A program made the position numbers and the translations under genes. The notes beneath the pieces were generated by a model. The model saw nothing but the letters and a program-made list of their open reading frames with translations, searched no databases and was not told the DNA's origin. A stretch of DNA of 64,000 nt from Priestia koreensis. GTDB lineage: Bacteria; Bacillota; Bacilli; Bacillales; Bacillaceae_H. The DNA is taken from NCBI RefSeq assembly GCF_001274935.1, contig NZ_LILC01000013.1, forward strand, positions 248,001 through 312,000. Reading direction: 5' to 3'. Below, piece after piece: positions 1 through 7,385 of the stretch (the first letter of the stretch is position 1; every line of letters begins with the position of its first letter).

Positions 1-51
1 GTCTTCTCGGATAACCTATTAAAAAATTTATTTTAAAAAGGTGATTACGTC

Positions 52-339
52 ATGAACTTTCCAATCATCCATACGAACTTTTGGGATGCCGTCATTGGAA
101 TCCCCCTTGTATTAGTGTTCACGCAGCTCATTAAGTTATTTTTACCGATTCCAAAACCGATCATTCCAACAATTGCATTACTTCTAGGACTCCTCTTTTC
201 CATCTTATTTGCCCATCCACATAGCCTCATTTCAGGCATTTTTATGGGCTATTTTTATGGTTACGCGGCAATCGGAAGTTATGCTGGCTTAAAGACGTCC
301 ATTACCGCTTTTCGTCGGGATAAAAAACATTATTATTAG
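52..339 (+). CDS. small holin-like membrane protein
   Basis: A 95-residue protein, almost all hydrophobic, with about three membrane segments (roughly residues 10-30, 34-54 and 58-78) and a short basic C-terminus (FRRDKKHYY). The size, the segment pattern and the run GYAAIGSYAGLKTS recall small phage-holin-like proteins found singly on Bacillus chromosomes; this is a resemblance from memory. No endolysin or other phage gene is nearby, so a lysis role is not supported. An AGGTGAT ribosome-binding site lies 8 bases before the ATG. The next gene, also a membrane protein, follows on the same strand after 66 bp. The role is unknown. Confidence 0.6.
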   Translation: MNFPIIHTNFWDAVIGIPLVLVFTQLIKLFLPIPKPIIPTIALLLGLLFSILFAHPHSLISGIFMGYFYGYAAIGSYAGLKTSITAFRRDKKHYY

Positions 340-405
340 CTAAGTAAGATGTATGAATTTCTCGCTTTTAACCAACAATAGGTAACAGATTAGGAGGTTG
401 TACAC

Positions 406-894
406 ATGAAACATATGACAGCTGTTTTAGTTAAATTTGTTGCTGCACTGATTGCATTTGCAGTTGGGTTGGATCTTTTCTTTAGCGCAACGATTGTCGA
501 TATCGTAACGTTTGCCTTCATTGTTACGTTCTTTTCCTATATGCTTGTTGAACGTGTTATTCTTCCGAAGCTCGGAAGCATGGCTGCGACCATTGTTGAC
601 TTCACGTTTACTTATATGAGCGTGTGGATCTTTGGAAGTATCTTATTGAATAACTACATGCAAGTAGCATGGGGAAGCATTATCTCAGCAGTAATCGTTA
701 CCTCTATTGAAGTATTCGTTCACCGTTATTTAACAGATAGCACATTAGATGAGCGTATTGAAACAAGTGCTCCGTCTGTATTCAGCCCAAACTTAGCTTA
801 TGGAACCGAATTTGCTGAGGATCATGATATGGATAAACGAGCACTGTTGAAACAAGAACGTGTAGAAGAAAACAACGAAGAAAAAGAAAAATGA
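406..894 (+). CDS. YndM-like DUF2512 membrane protein
   Basis: A 162-residue protein with four hydrophobic segments in the first 110 residues (7-25, 29-48, 58-80 and 84-105) and an acidic, lysine-rich cytoplasmic tail ending EENNEEKEK. This is the architecture of the DUF2512 (YndM) family of Bacillaceae, whose biochemical role is unknown. A strong AGGAGG site precedes the ATG at 406. The gene ends inside the left arm of an intrinsic terminator, so it is the last gene of its transcript. Family assignment is fairly sure; function is not. Confidence 0.75.
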   Translation: MKHMTAVLVKFVAALIAFAVGLDLFFSATIVDIVTFAFIVTFFSYMLVERVILPKLGSMAATIVDFTFTYMSVWIFGSILLNNYMQVAWGSIISAVIVTSIEVFVHRYLTDSTLDERIETSAPSVFSPNLAYGTEFAEDHDMDKRALLKQERVEENNEEKEK

Positions 895-922
895 GCTGAT
901 CGGCATTGATCAGCTCATTTTT
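892..922. terminator. intrinsic terminator after the DUF2512 gene
   Basis: A 10-bp inverted repeat (TGAGCTGATC / GATCAGCTCA) with a 6-base loop is followed by a T-rich run. The stop codon of the DUF2512 gene forms part of the left arm. It may also serve the converging nitroreductase gene. Confidence 0.8.
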
Positions 923-923
923 C

Positions 924-1574
924 TTATTTAAAGTATTTCACACGATCTTCTAAAGGCGAAAATGTCTTTTCCCCTGCGGGTGCGACCGGCTTTCCAAAAG
1001 GCATCTGTGCAATGAGCTTCCATTCAAATGGAATCCCCCACTCTGCTTTTACTTCATCATCAATGATCGGATTATAGTGCTGAAGCGTTGCGCCAAATCC
1101 TTCTACTTCGAGTGCTGTCCACACAACATACTGAAGCATACCAGAGGACTGCTGTGACCAAACAGGGAAATTCTCTTGATACGCTGGGAATTGCTCTTGC
1201 AGGCCTTCTACCACTCGTTGATCTTCAAAAAATAAGACCGTCCCATAACCGTTACCAAACGCCGTCATCTTTTCCTGTGTCGGAGCAAAGTTATCAGCTG
1301 GTACGATCGTACGGAGCGTTTCCGTTGTGAGATCCCACAGCTTATCATGATGTTGACCTAGCAGAACCACGACACGAGCGCTTTGAGAATTAAAAGCAGA
1401 CGGCGTATGTTTTACCGCAAAATCAACGACCTCTTGAATACGCTCATCCGACACTACTCTTTCTTTGTTGATGCCATAAATAGAGCGTCGCTGCTCAACC
1501 ACTTCGTAAAAATCTTTCTTTGCTTCTGTTGTTTTTGGCTGTTCTTCTCCAAATAATTTAGTGAAAAAACCCAT
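924..1574 (-). CDS. nitroreductase family protein (Frm2/Hbn-like)
   Basis: A 216-residue FMN-dependent nitroreductase-fold protein. The N-terminal stretch FYEVVEQRRSIYGINKE with the RRS phosphate-binding arginines, and HTPSAFNSQSARVV at about residue 60, are the usual flavin-contacting motifs. It resembles the short Frm2/Hbn-like branch rather than NfsA. Such enzymes reduce quinones, nitro compounds or azo compounds with NAD(P)H. It lies 51 bp downstream of the catE-like gene on the same strand with no terminator between, so the two are probably one transcript controlled by the TACT-N7-AGTA operator upstream of catE. In B. subtilis the related YodB regulon also contains a nitroreductase (YodC). 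The ATG follows an AAAGGTGG site. Confidence 0.75.
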   Translation of the reverse strand: MGFFTKLFGEEQPKTTEAKKDFYEVVEQRRSIYGINKERVVSDERIQEVVDFAVKHTPSAFNSQSARVVVLLGQHHDKLWDLTTETLRTIVPADNFAPTQEKMTAFGNGYGTVLFFEDQRVVEGLQEQFPAYQENFPVWSQQSSGMLQYVVWTALEVEGFGATLQHYNPIIDDEVKAEWGIPFEWKLIAQMPFGKPVAPAGEKTFSPLEDRVKYFK

Positions 1575-1625
1575 TTAAAAAACCACCTTTTTATTATTTT
1601 TTCAAACCTTGGCTGTTCTATTCGA

Positions 1626-2483
1626 TTAATGATGAACGACTAAGTGAATGTGCGTGCCAGAGGGATCTGATGTGATGAACGTATCTCCTTCTACTGTCAC
1701 AGATCCCCCAACAGCTTCAATCCCTTTTAGCGCTGTACTTCTCGCTTCTTCTGTTGGAAAAACGAGCTGGAACCATTTCACGCCCACACTGTTTTGTGAA
1801 GGAGTGGGTGCCCCGATGCCATTCCATACGTTGAGCCCAATATGATGGTGATAGCCTCCTGTTGAAATGAACAGTGCTTGACTTCCATATTCAGCAACGA
1901 CATTAAAACCTAAACCATCACAATAAAAGGTTTGAGCTTCCTGTAAGCTCGCTACGTGTAAATGGATGTGGCCCATGACCGTGCCCTTTGGAAGTCCGTT
2001 CCATTCCGCACCTTCTGTTTCAGTAAGCAACCCTTCTGCATCAAGTGGCGCAGTCGTCATTTCAACTTGGTCACCTTGCCACTGCCAGTCATGATCATCT
2101 CGATCACGATAAATCTCAATGCCATTTCCGTCTGGATCGGCCAGGTAAATCGCTTCACTTACAAGATGATCAGAAGCTCCCTGTAACGGATAGCCGCTTT
2201 TTAATAGGTGAACCAAAGCACGAGCTAGGTCAGCGCGAGTTGGCAATAAAATCGCAAAATGATAAAGCCCTGCTCTACGCGGCTCTTTTGCTGTAACCTC
2301 ATCAGGCTGTTCAATCGTTAAAAGCGCTGTTTGACCTTCTGCTGTGAGCGTAATTTGGTTCGTTTGTTCCTCTAAGACACTGAAACCGATAATATCTTGA
2401 TAAAACGCAAGTGAACGCTGTAAATCTTGGACGAGTAAATGTGTGTGACCTACATACGTATGAGGTGGACGCTGAAATTTCAT
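1626..2483 (-). CDS. catE: catechol-2,3-dioxygenase-like VOC protein (CatE type)
   Basis: A 285-residue protein with two VOC/glyoxalase-fold repeats: residues 10-130 (GHTHLLVQDLQRSLAFYQDI) and about 168-285 (GHIHLHVASLQEAQTFYCDG). Metal-binding His/Glu positions characteristic of extradiol dioxygenases are visible (H14 region, H170s, GIEIY and THIHLVV). Length and layout equal B. subtilis CatE, which cleaves catechol during quinone stress; the distant MhqA/MhqE/MhqO proteins share the fold. It heads a probable two-gene operon with the nitroreductase. Its promoter region holds a perfect TACT-N7-AGTA site, the box described for the YodB/CatR repressors. The substrate is inferred. Confidence 0.75.
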   Translation of the reverse strand: MKFQRPPHTYVGHTHLLVQDLQRSLAFYQDIIGFSVLEEQTNQITLTAEGQTALLTIEQPDEVTAKEPRRAGLYHFAILLPTRADLARALVHLLKSGYPLQGASDHLVSEAIYLADPDGNGIEIYRDRDDHDWQWQGDQVEMTTAPLDAEGLLTETEGAEWNGLPKGTVMGHIHLHVASLQEAQTFYCDGLGFNVVAEYGSQALFISTGGYHHHIGLNVWNGIGAPTPSQNSVGVKWFQLVFPTEEARSTALKGIEAVGGSVTVEGDTFITSDPSGTHIHLVVHH

Positions 2484-2533
2484 TCTAAGTCAGTCTCCCT
2501 TTTTATTGGTTTTTATTTTTATACTGATCAACT

Positions 2534-2548
2534 TACTTTATGTAAGTA
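2534..2548. promoter_or_regulatory. candidate CatR/YodB operator
   Basis: TACT-TTATGTA-AGTA fits the TACT-N7-AGTA consensus of the MarR/DUF24 (HxlR) regulators YodB and CatR exactly, and lies 51-65 bp before the catE-like start codon. The surrounding bases extend the dyad (ACTTAC...GTAAGT). The same intergenic region also serves the divergent cupin gene. Confidence 0.65.
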
Positions 2549-2673
2549 AGTATATATAAGTAATTCATATATTTCAATACAAAAATATTTTTATTTAAAG
2601 ATATTTTATCGGAACGTTTTATTTTGGCTTATTTTAGGGAAAAAGAGTGATAAACTTTTAATGAGGTGATCCC

Positions 2674-3198
2674 ATGGACAACGTACAAACGCTATTTTTT
2701 AAAGATGATGGTACCATTCCAAATAACCCTCTCTTGCCTGTTCTTATTTACCGCGACATGCTTGGAAAAAAGGCCGTGGAGGTAGAAAGCATTTTTAATC
2801 AGTGCTCTTGGCTCAATAGCTGGACAAACGGTATTTTCAACTACCATCATTATCACAGTAATGCCCACGAAGTATTAGGAGTAATCAAAGGCCATGCGAC
2901 GGTGCAGTTAGGTGGAGAATCAGGAAAAACGGTTGCTCTTACATCCGGTGACGTGATCGTTTTGCCCGCTGGTACAGGACACAAACTAATTGAATCAAGT
3001 GATGAATTTAAGGTAGCCGGAGCATATCCGGATGGTATGAGCTATGATGTAAAAACGGATCAATCCGAAGGAGCAGATAAGATTTTCAGACAAATTAAGC
3101 AGGTTCCACTACCAAAAACCGACCCCATATTCGGTAAGGAAGGTCCACTACTTCATCACTGGAATCCGACTCGCGGAGAAAATGACTTCTCTTTATAG
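2674..3198 (+). CDS. cupin-domain protein (YjlB-like)
   Basis: A 174-residue single-cupin protein. The metal-binding cupin motif 1 is visible as YHHYHSNAHEVLGVIKG around residues 58-74, and motif 2 as GDVIVLPAGTGHKLIE around residue 100. It resembles B. subtilis YjlB, an uncharacterised cupin. The ATG follows an AATGAGGTGAT site. It is transcribed away from the catE-like operon, sharing the 190-bp intergenic region with the quinone-type operator, so it may answer to the same signal. The substrate cannot be read from the sequence. Confidence 0.7.
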   Translation: MDNVQTLFFKDDGTIPNNPLLPVLIYRDMLGKKAVEVESIFNQCSWLNSWTNGIFNYHHYHSNAHEVLGVIKGHATVQLGGESGKTVALTSGDVIVLPAGTGHKLIESSDEFKVAGAYPDGMSYDVKTDQSEGADKIFRQIKQVPLPKTDPIFGKEGPLLHHWNPTRGENDFSL

Positions 3199-3210
3199 GA
3201 TGAAGCAAAA

Positions 3211-3245
3211 TAAATGGCACAAAGCATTTGCTGTGCTATGCTTTT
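3211..3245 (+). terminator. weak possible terminator after the cupin gene
   Basis: GCACA and TGTGC flank a 10-base loop, followed only by a short TTTT. The hairpin is weak, so read-through into the TatD-like gene is possible. Confidence 0.35.
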
Positions 3246-3271
3246 AGAAAATGGTAGTAAGGAGCCTCAGT

Positions 3272-4027
3272 ATGTATGATGCACATATTCATTTAGATCA
3301 ATATCCTGATGTTGATCGCTCCATTGCACAGTGGCAGGAAGCGGGCGTAAAAGGAGTCGTTGCAGTTTCTACGAACTTGCGCTCAAGCTACGATACGCTT
3401 TTACTAAAACAAAAATACCCTGATTTTATTACAGCAGCCATCGGCTTTCATCCTGAGGAGGCTCTTCCTTCTGTACAGGATGTGACGGAATGGAAAAGCC
3501 TTCTCCTAAAAGAACGTTCTCTTATTTCTGCGATCGGTGAAGTTGGACTCCCTTATTACTCGGCGTTTTCTGGCGACCTTCCTTCCTATCTTCCTTTTTT
3601 AGAAGACATGATGATGCTTGCGAATGCGTATGAACTTCCTATTATCCTACACGCCGTACATTCAGGAGCCCCCATTGCTCTTGATCTTTTACAAAAACAC
3701 GGTGTGAAAAGCGCTCATTTTCATTGGCTAAAAGCAAGCTCCGCGGTCGTAAAGCAGATCGTAGCAGCTGGTTATTATGTTTCAGTGACACCTGAAGTTT
3801 GTTATCGGGAGCGTGATCAGCTGCTCGCTAAAATTGTTCCTCTTTCACAGCTTCTAGTGGAAACAGATGGACCATGGCCTTTTGACGGTCCTTTCAAAAA
3901 TCGACCTACTTCGCCAATATTATTGAAAGAAAGTATTTTAACTCTTTCACGGTTACTCGGAAAACCTATTTGCGAAGTTGAGTCATATGTAGCCAGCAAC
4001 GTCCGGGAACTTTTTTTCTGCAAATAA
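3272..4027 (+). CDS. TatD-family metal-dependent hydrolase
   Basis: A 251-residue TIM-barrel hydrolase of the TatD/YcfH type. It starts MYDAHIHLDQ with the HxH metal ligands, followed by AIGFHPEEA, AIGEVGLPYY (Glu ligand), LHAVHSGAP, FHW and LVETDGPWP (Asp ligand), in the usual order. Family members act as 3'-5' DNases or phosphoesterases. The ATG at 3272 is preferred over 3251 because AAGGAG lies 7 bases before it. It is more divergent than housekeeping YabD-type TatD proteins (EVGLPYY instead of EIGLDY), so it is probably a paralogue. It lies 73 bp after the cupin gene and may be cotranscribed. Confidence 0.8.
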   Translation: MYDAHIHLDQYPDVDRSIAQWQEAGVKGVVAVSTNLRSSYDTLLLKQKYPDFITAAIGFHPEEALPSVQDVTEWKSLLLKERSLISAIGEVGLPYYSAFSGDLPSYLPFLEDMMMLANAYELPIILHAVHSGAPIALDLLQKHGVKSAHFHWLKASSAVVKQIVAAGYYVSVTPEVCYRERDQLLAKIVPLSQLLVETDGPWPFDGPFKNRPTSPILLKESILTLSRLLGKPICEVESYVASNVRELFFCK

Positions 4028-4194
4028 AATCGATAAAGAATAGAAGAGTTTCCATTAGGAAATACATATACTAATAGAAACAGCAGAAATAAAGTGGCAG
4101 AAAATCTTGCAAAGCATTAGATTTTATTGAATTTTCAGTATATAATAAAGCTATAGAGAAATAACGTGATGGAAAAAGAAAGGAGGCTATTCAA

Positions 4195-4338
4195 ATGGTC
4201 TTAAAATGGACTCGCAGACAGCCGTCTGACCCAAGCGTAGACGAACGGCACATAAAACGATTGGAACGAGAACGTGAACGTGAGCAAGTTTTAGCTGATT
4301 ATTTGGAAGAACAGCTCAGTCCAAAAGATGAAGAGTGA
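4195..4338 (+). CDS. small charged protein, 47 residues
   Basis: A 47-residue ORF with a good AAAGGAGG site 7 bases before its ATG and a strong terminator directly after its stop. The product is highly charged, with an Arg/Glu-rich middle (KRLEREREREQV) predicted to be helical and an acidic end. A TATAAT-like -10 (TATAAT at about 4141) lies upstream. No family is recognised. The placement of ribosome-binding site, stop and terminator is the main argument that it is real. Confidence 0.65.
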   Translation: MVLKWTRRQPSDPSVDERHIKRLEREREREQVLADYLEEQLSPKDEE

Positions 4339-4344
4339 AGAAAT

Positions 4345-4374
4345 CAGGCTGTCATTTTGATGGTCTGTTTTTTT
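4345..4374 (+). terminator. intrinsic terminator
   Basis: CAGGCTGTCA and TGATGGTCTG pair over 10 positions, counting G-U pairs, around a 3-base loop, followed by seven T. It ends the transcript of the 47-residue ORF. Confidence 0.7.
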
Positions 4375-4461
4375 CATACAGAAAACAAAGGTGTATTCCA
4401 AACGAATTTGAATTATAATTGATGTGAGAACATCATATTTCATGATAGGGAGAATAAACAA

Positions 4462-4644
4462 ATGTCAAATACAGATCAACCAAAAAAAGTCAGCCTACAA
4501 GAGCTGATGAAACAAAAACTTGCAGATAAACAGCAATCGAAAAATGCTGGTCAAGGACATAAAATGGCAACAAAATCCGCTCAGCCTCTTCAAAGTCAGC
4601 AAACGAAAAAGCGCAATAATCAACGAAAGCGTACGGGTGTATAA
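4462..4644 (+). CDS. small basic protein upstream of ywbE
   Basis: A 60-residue, Lys/Gln-rich hydrophilic protein with a basic tail (KKRNNQRKRTGV). An AGGGAG site precedes the ATG. Its TAA stop is immediately followed by the ATG of the ywbE-like gene, with no base between, so the two are translationally coupled. No domain is recognised. The high positive charge would suit nucleic-acid contact, but that is only a guess. Confidence 0.65.
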   Translation: MSNTDQPKKVSLQELMKQKLADKQQSKNAGQGHKMATKSAQPLQSQQTKKRNNQRKRTGV

Positions 4645-4839
4645 ATGAACGGACAGCAAAGAGCCAACATCAAGCCTGGAATTCAAGTGAATATTGTCTT
4701 AAAACAAGATCAGCGTACGGGGAAGCTAACAAATGGAGTCGTTAAGGACATTTTAACGAATTCAAGCTTTCATCCACACGGAATTAAAGTTCGCCTTCAG
4801 GACGGACAAGTTGGTCGAGTGCAAGAAATTATTCAATAA
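4645..4839 (+). CDS. ywbE: YwbE-family protein (DUF2196)
   Basis: A 64-residue protein with NIVLKQDQRTGKLTNGVVK followed by HPHGIKVRLQDGQVGRVQ, the hallmark of the YwbE/DUF2196 family, a short SH3-like beta fold of unknown role. It is the last gene before a strong bidirectional terminator. It is probably translated by coupling with the preceding ORF, since the junction is TAA-ATG and no independent strong ribosome-binding site is visible. Confidence 0.85.
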   Translation: MNGQQRANIKPGIQVNIVLKQDQRTGKLTNGVVKDILTNSSFHPHGIKVRLQDGQVGRVQEIIQ

Positions 4840-4869
4840 AAAAAAGTGAGGAGCTCCTCACTTTTTTTA
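4838..4869. terminator. bidirectional intrinsic terminator
   Basis: A near-perfect palindrome GTGAGGAGCTCCTCAC is flanked by A7 on the left and T7 on the right. It separates the convergent ywbE-like and HAD genes. Confidence 0.85.
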
Positions 4870-4870
4870 T

Positions 4871-5647
4871 TTAGGCTAGTATCCCTAGCAATTCTTCTAA
4901 ATGGGTGATTTCATATGTAGGATTCACTTCGTTTCGTTCCTTTTGATGGCGATTAATCCAAACAGACCGTACTCCCGCGCGGTTTGCACCTAAAATATCC
5001 GTCATCAAATTATCACCAACCATCAGTGCTTCTTCTTTCTCAATGCCTAACTTCTCTAGCGCATGTTCAAAAATAGCTGGATCCGGTTTCCCTCTACCAA
5101 AGTCCCCTGAAATGATGACATGATCAAAATAAGGTCTAATTTCAGGCGTAATTGTAAGCTTCGTATTCTGCAAATGCGGAGAGCCGTTTGTTAAAAGTAA
5201 CAGCTGATAATTCCCTTTTAGCTGATTTAACACTTCAAACGTTTCCTCATATACAAACGGATGCTTACGGCGCTCTACTGGAAAGCGCTCTGCTAGCTCC
5301 TCACCAAGCGTAGGATCATCAATGCCGATCGCTTGGAGACCCCTCGTCCACGCTTCCTTTCGATAAGACGGTACGAGCTCTTTCATTTTTTGAAACAATT
5401 CGTGATCATCCGAAAATTCACCCCATAGTCCTTCAAATGGGTTGATCCCAATGAGCTGTGCAAACGAGTAAGTCTCATAAGACGAGTAAAGATCCCGCGC
5501 TTCTTTTCGAACAGCGTCTTCTAGCACATTCGGATCGACTCCGTACCTTTCCTGTGCAACCTTACACGTTTCTTCAAACGCGACCTGCACACTTTTCTGA
5601 TCCCAAAGGAGCGTATCATCTAAGTCGAATATAACCGCTTTAATCAT
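4871..5647 (-). CDS. ysaA: HAD-superfamily phosphatase (YsaA-like)
   Basis: A 258-residue HAD hydrolase of subfamily IA. Motif I is [10 protein letters not shown] at residues 7-16, motif [10 protein letters not shown], motif III the lysine in [10 protein letters not shown], and motif [14 protein letters not shown]. The helical cap lies between residues 20 and 105. Length and the LLWDQKSV signature resemble B. subtilis YsaA, a predicted phosphatase of unknown substrate. Its ATG lies 74 bp downstream of the stop of the HtrA-like gene on the same strand, without a clear terminator between, so cotranscription is possible. Confidence 0.75.
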   Translation of the reverse strand: MIKAVIFDLDDTLLWDQKSVQVAFEETCKVAQERYGVDPNVLEDAVRKEARDLYSSYETYSFAQLIGINPFEGLWGEFSDDHELFQKMKELVPSYRKEAWTRGLQAIGIDDPTLGEELAERFPVERRKHPFVYEETFEVLNQLKGNYQLLLLTNGSPHLQNTKLTITPEIRPYFDHVIISGDFGRGKPDPAIFEHALEKLGIEKEEALMVGDNLMTDILGANRAGVRSVWINRHQKERNEVNPTYEITHLEELLGILA

Positions 5648-5721
5648 CTGTCTCTCCCCCGCTCATAATTTTTTTACTATTCAAATAATAGACTACTTTT
5701 AGATGGGAGACAAGGTGTAAG

Positions 5722-7002
5722 TTATATCACTTTTCCCTTGCCTGATAAGATTTTCACGTCTCCATCTTCCAATCCTACTTTATAGGTGAGGTGATATTGA
5801 CGAGTTCGCTCACTTCCGCCTTTCTCCTCATCGGCGGTGATATAAAGGTCAATGACTACGTATTCTCCTTGTACATCTGTCGTTTCTAAGTGATCTACTC
5901 GAACAGCAAGGGTATGTTCATATCCATTCGCAAATTGTTGAAGGGATGTATGAGATTGCCATTTCATACCTAAATAATCGTATGCCAAGTCATAATCACG
6001 GCTGTCAACTAGCGAATAAAAATCGGCTAAAACTTGCTCTGCAACCTCTTGCAAGCTATATTGATCCTCTGTTTCTTCATCGTCCGCATCCGCATCCTCT
6101 TCCTCATCTTCACCACTGTAATCGTCCGATGGTGATGATTCTGCATTAATGGTCATAGGAGATTGGGACCAACCTTGTACTAGATCTAGAATATTCACAA
6201 GCGGAATGCTAAATCCAATACTCCCCTCTTCTGTACCAGCGGAGTTAATTCCGATTACCTCTCCCGTTTCTTCCTTGACGAGAGGTCCCCCACTGTTTCC
6301 ATGCGCAATGGGAGCGGAAATTTGATAAGCGTCTTCGTACACGTATGGATCAAGCGTAAAATCACGATGCACTCCGCTAATAATTCCTGTTGTTACCGTA
6401 TTTTGTAGACCAAGAGGACTTCCTAAAGCTAGAATTTTGTCCCCCATTTCACTATAATGTGTTTGATCGATCTGCAGCGGTTTATGGTCTCTAAGTTCAT
6501 TCACCCGAACAACTGCTACATCCGTCTCATCACTAATTCCGATAACCTCTCCGTCGTATTCCTTCATATCATTCAACTTTACCGTGACCATTTGTGCTCC
6601 GGCAACAACGTGTGCATTGGTAATAATGTCCCCCTTATGATTGTAAAGAAATCCTGAGCCACTGACACCTTGTGAAGGAACTTCTATTTTCACAACGGAC
6701 TTTTGAACTTGATTGATAATGTCTTTTAACTCTTGCTTCTTAACGATCGTATTTTCTTTCGGTGATGCTGAAACGATTTCTTTCACAATTGGTGTCGTGC
6801 TCTTTGACTGATAAAAAACAATTCCGCCAATAACCCCTCCAATTAATAAAATAGCGAATAAAACCCAGCCGATTCGGGATCTTGGAGCCTGTCTGTGGCG
6901 AGTTTGTCTTGATGGATCCTCTGTACTTTGAACCTTTTTTCCACAATTTCCGCAGTATATATCTTCATTCCCAGCTTTATTTCCACAAAATGGACAATAC
7001 AT
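5722..7002 (-). CDS. membrane-anchored trypsin-like (HtrA-type) protease with N-terminal zinc ribbon
   Basis: A 426-residue protein with four parts: a zinc ribbon (CPFCGNKAGNEDIYCGNCG, residues 3-21), one membrane helix (about 45-65), a trypsin-like domain of HtrA type, and, after an acidic Asp/Glu linker near residues 295-318, an NTF2-like domain (about 320-426). The catalytic triad is visible: His in TNAHVV (about 127), Asp in ETDVAVV (about 159) and Ser in GNSGGPL (about 239). There is no PDZ domain, unlike HtrA/DegP. The ATG at 7002 is chosen over 7020 because GAGGAGAG lies 8 bases before it. Topology puts the zinc ribbon inside and the protease outside. The leader contains a terminator-like hairpin. 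Confidence 0.8.
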   Translation of the reverse strand: MYCPFCGNKAGNEDIYCGNCGKKVQSTEDPSRQTRHRQAPRSRIGWVLFAILLIGGVIGGIVFYQSKSTTPIVKEIVSASPKENTIVKKQELKDIINQVQKSVVKIEVPSQGVSGSGFLYNHKGDIITNAHVVAGAQMVTVKLNDMKEYDGEVIGISDETDVAVVRVNELRDHKPLQIDQTHYSEMGDKILALGSPLGLQNTVTTGIISGVHRDFTLDPYVYEDAYQISAPIAHGNSGGPLVKEETGEVIGINSAGTEEGSIGFSIPLVNILDLVQGWSQSPMTINAESSPSDDYSGEDEEEDADADDEETEDQYSLQEVAEQVLADFYSLVDSRDYDLAYDYLGMKWQSHTSLQQFANGYEHTLAVRVDHLETTDVQGEYVVIDLYITADEEKGGSERTRQYHLTYKVGLEDGDVKILSGKGKVI

Positions 7003-7023
7003 ATCATTTTCTCTCCTCATAAA

Positions 7024-7063
7024 AAAAGCGATTGTGCTACTTAACTAATAGCACAATCGCTTT
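7024..7063 (-). terminator. terminator-like hairpin in the leader of the HtrA-type gene
   Basis: On the minus strand AGCGATTGTGCTA and TAGCACAATCGCT form a perfect 13-bp stem with a 9-base loop, followed by T7. The U-run ends directly at the GAGGAGAG ribosome-binding site of the HtrA-like gene, so it would act inside that gene's own transcript (attenuator) or end a transcript from upstream. Confidence 0.75.
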
Positions 7064-7078
7064 GTCGAATACTATCAA

Positions 7079-7107
7079 ATTATGTAAAAAAATAAGAAAA
7101 AAGACAA
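7079..7107 (-). promoter_or_regulatory. sigma-A promoter candidate for the HtrA-type gene
   Basis: TTGTCT (7107-7102) and CATAAT (7084-7079) are 17 bp apart on the minus strand. Transcription would begin near 7072, a few bases before the terminator-like hairpin. A single TTGTCGAA (0A-box-like, plus strand 7062-7069) overlaps the start region. Confidence 0.5.
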
Positions 7108-7227
7108 ATAAAAAGACGCCTGTACGTGACAGACGTCTTTGATGCGTTCGAGGCGGAGACCGTGTGACCACATTCACACGTTTATCCCGAAGGAATATCG
7201 TCCGTCTTACACGAATTAGCTCATCGC
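7108..7227 (-). ncRNA. candidate structured small RNA, about 120 nt
   Basis: A good sigma-A promoter (7262-7234, minus strand) points at this stretch, which ends in a strong intrinsic terminator (AAAGACGTCTGT pairs with ACAGGCGTCTTT at 7140-7113, then TTTTT). Between them a three-way junction can be drawn. A long closing helix pairs ATTCGTGTAAGACGGA with TCCGCCTCGAACGCAT (12 of 16 positions). Inside it sit a UUCG-capped hairpin (TTCC-TTCG-GGAT) and a 7-bp hairpin (CGTGTGA...TCACACG). I do not recognise a known riboswitch or RNA class. It could be an independent sRNA or the first part of the HtrA-type leader. Confidence 0.55.
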
Positions 7228-7233
7228 TTGATT

Positions 7234-7262
7234 AATATAACATCTTTTCATTTGAAAGACAA
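7234..7262 (-). promoter_or_regulatory. sigma-A promoter of the candidate RNA
   Basis: TTGTCT (7262-7257) and TATATT (7239-7234) are separated by 17 bp on the minus strand, placing the start near 7227. Confidence 0.6.
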
Positions 7263-7385
7263 GCTAATTTCGTAATTTTTTTCCTCATATGTCGAACATT
7301 CTCCCTGTGAACATCTATACAAGCCCTCGGTTCAGTGTTAGGATTAACAATCATAACTATTACAAACAGAGGAGAAATGTCATCG

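Noticed and set aside
7141..7200. tRNA-like GTTCGAGGC segment in the candidate RNA
   Set aside because: The flanking bases do not form a T-arm with an acceptor stem; no cloverleaf can be drawn.
7290..7296. Single TGTCGAA as a Spo0A box
   Set aside because: A 7-mer is expected several times by chance in 64 kb, and here it has no second box or fixed place relative to a promoter.
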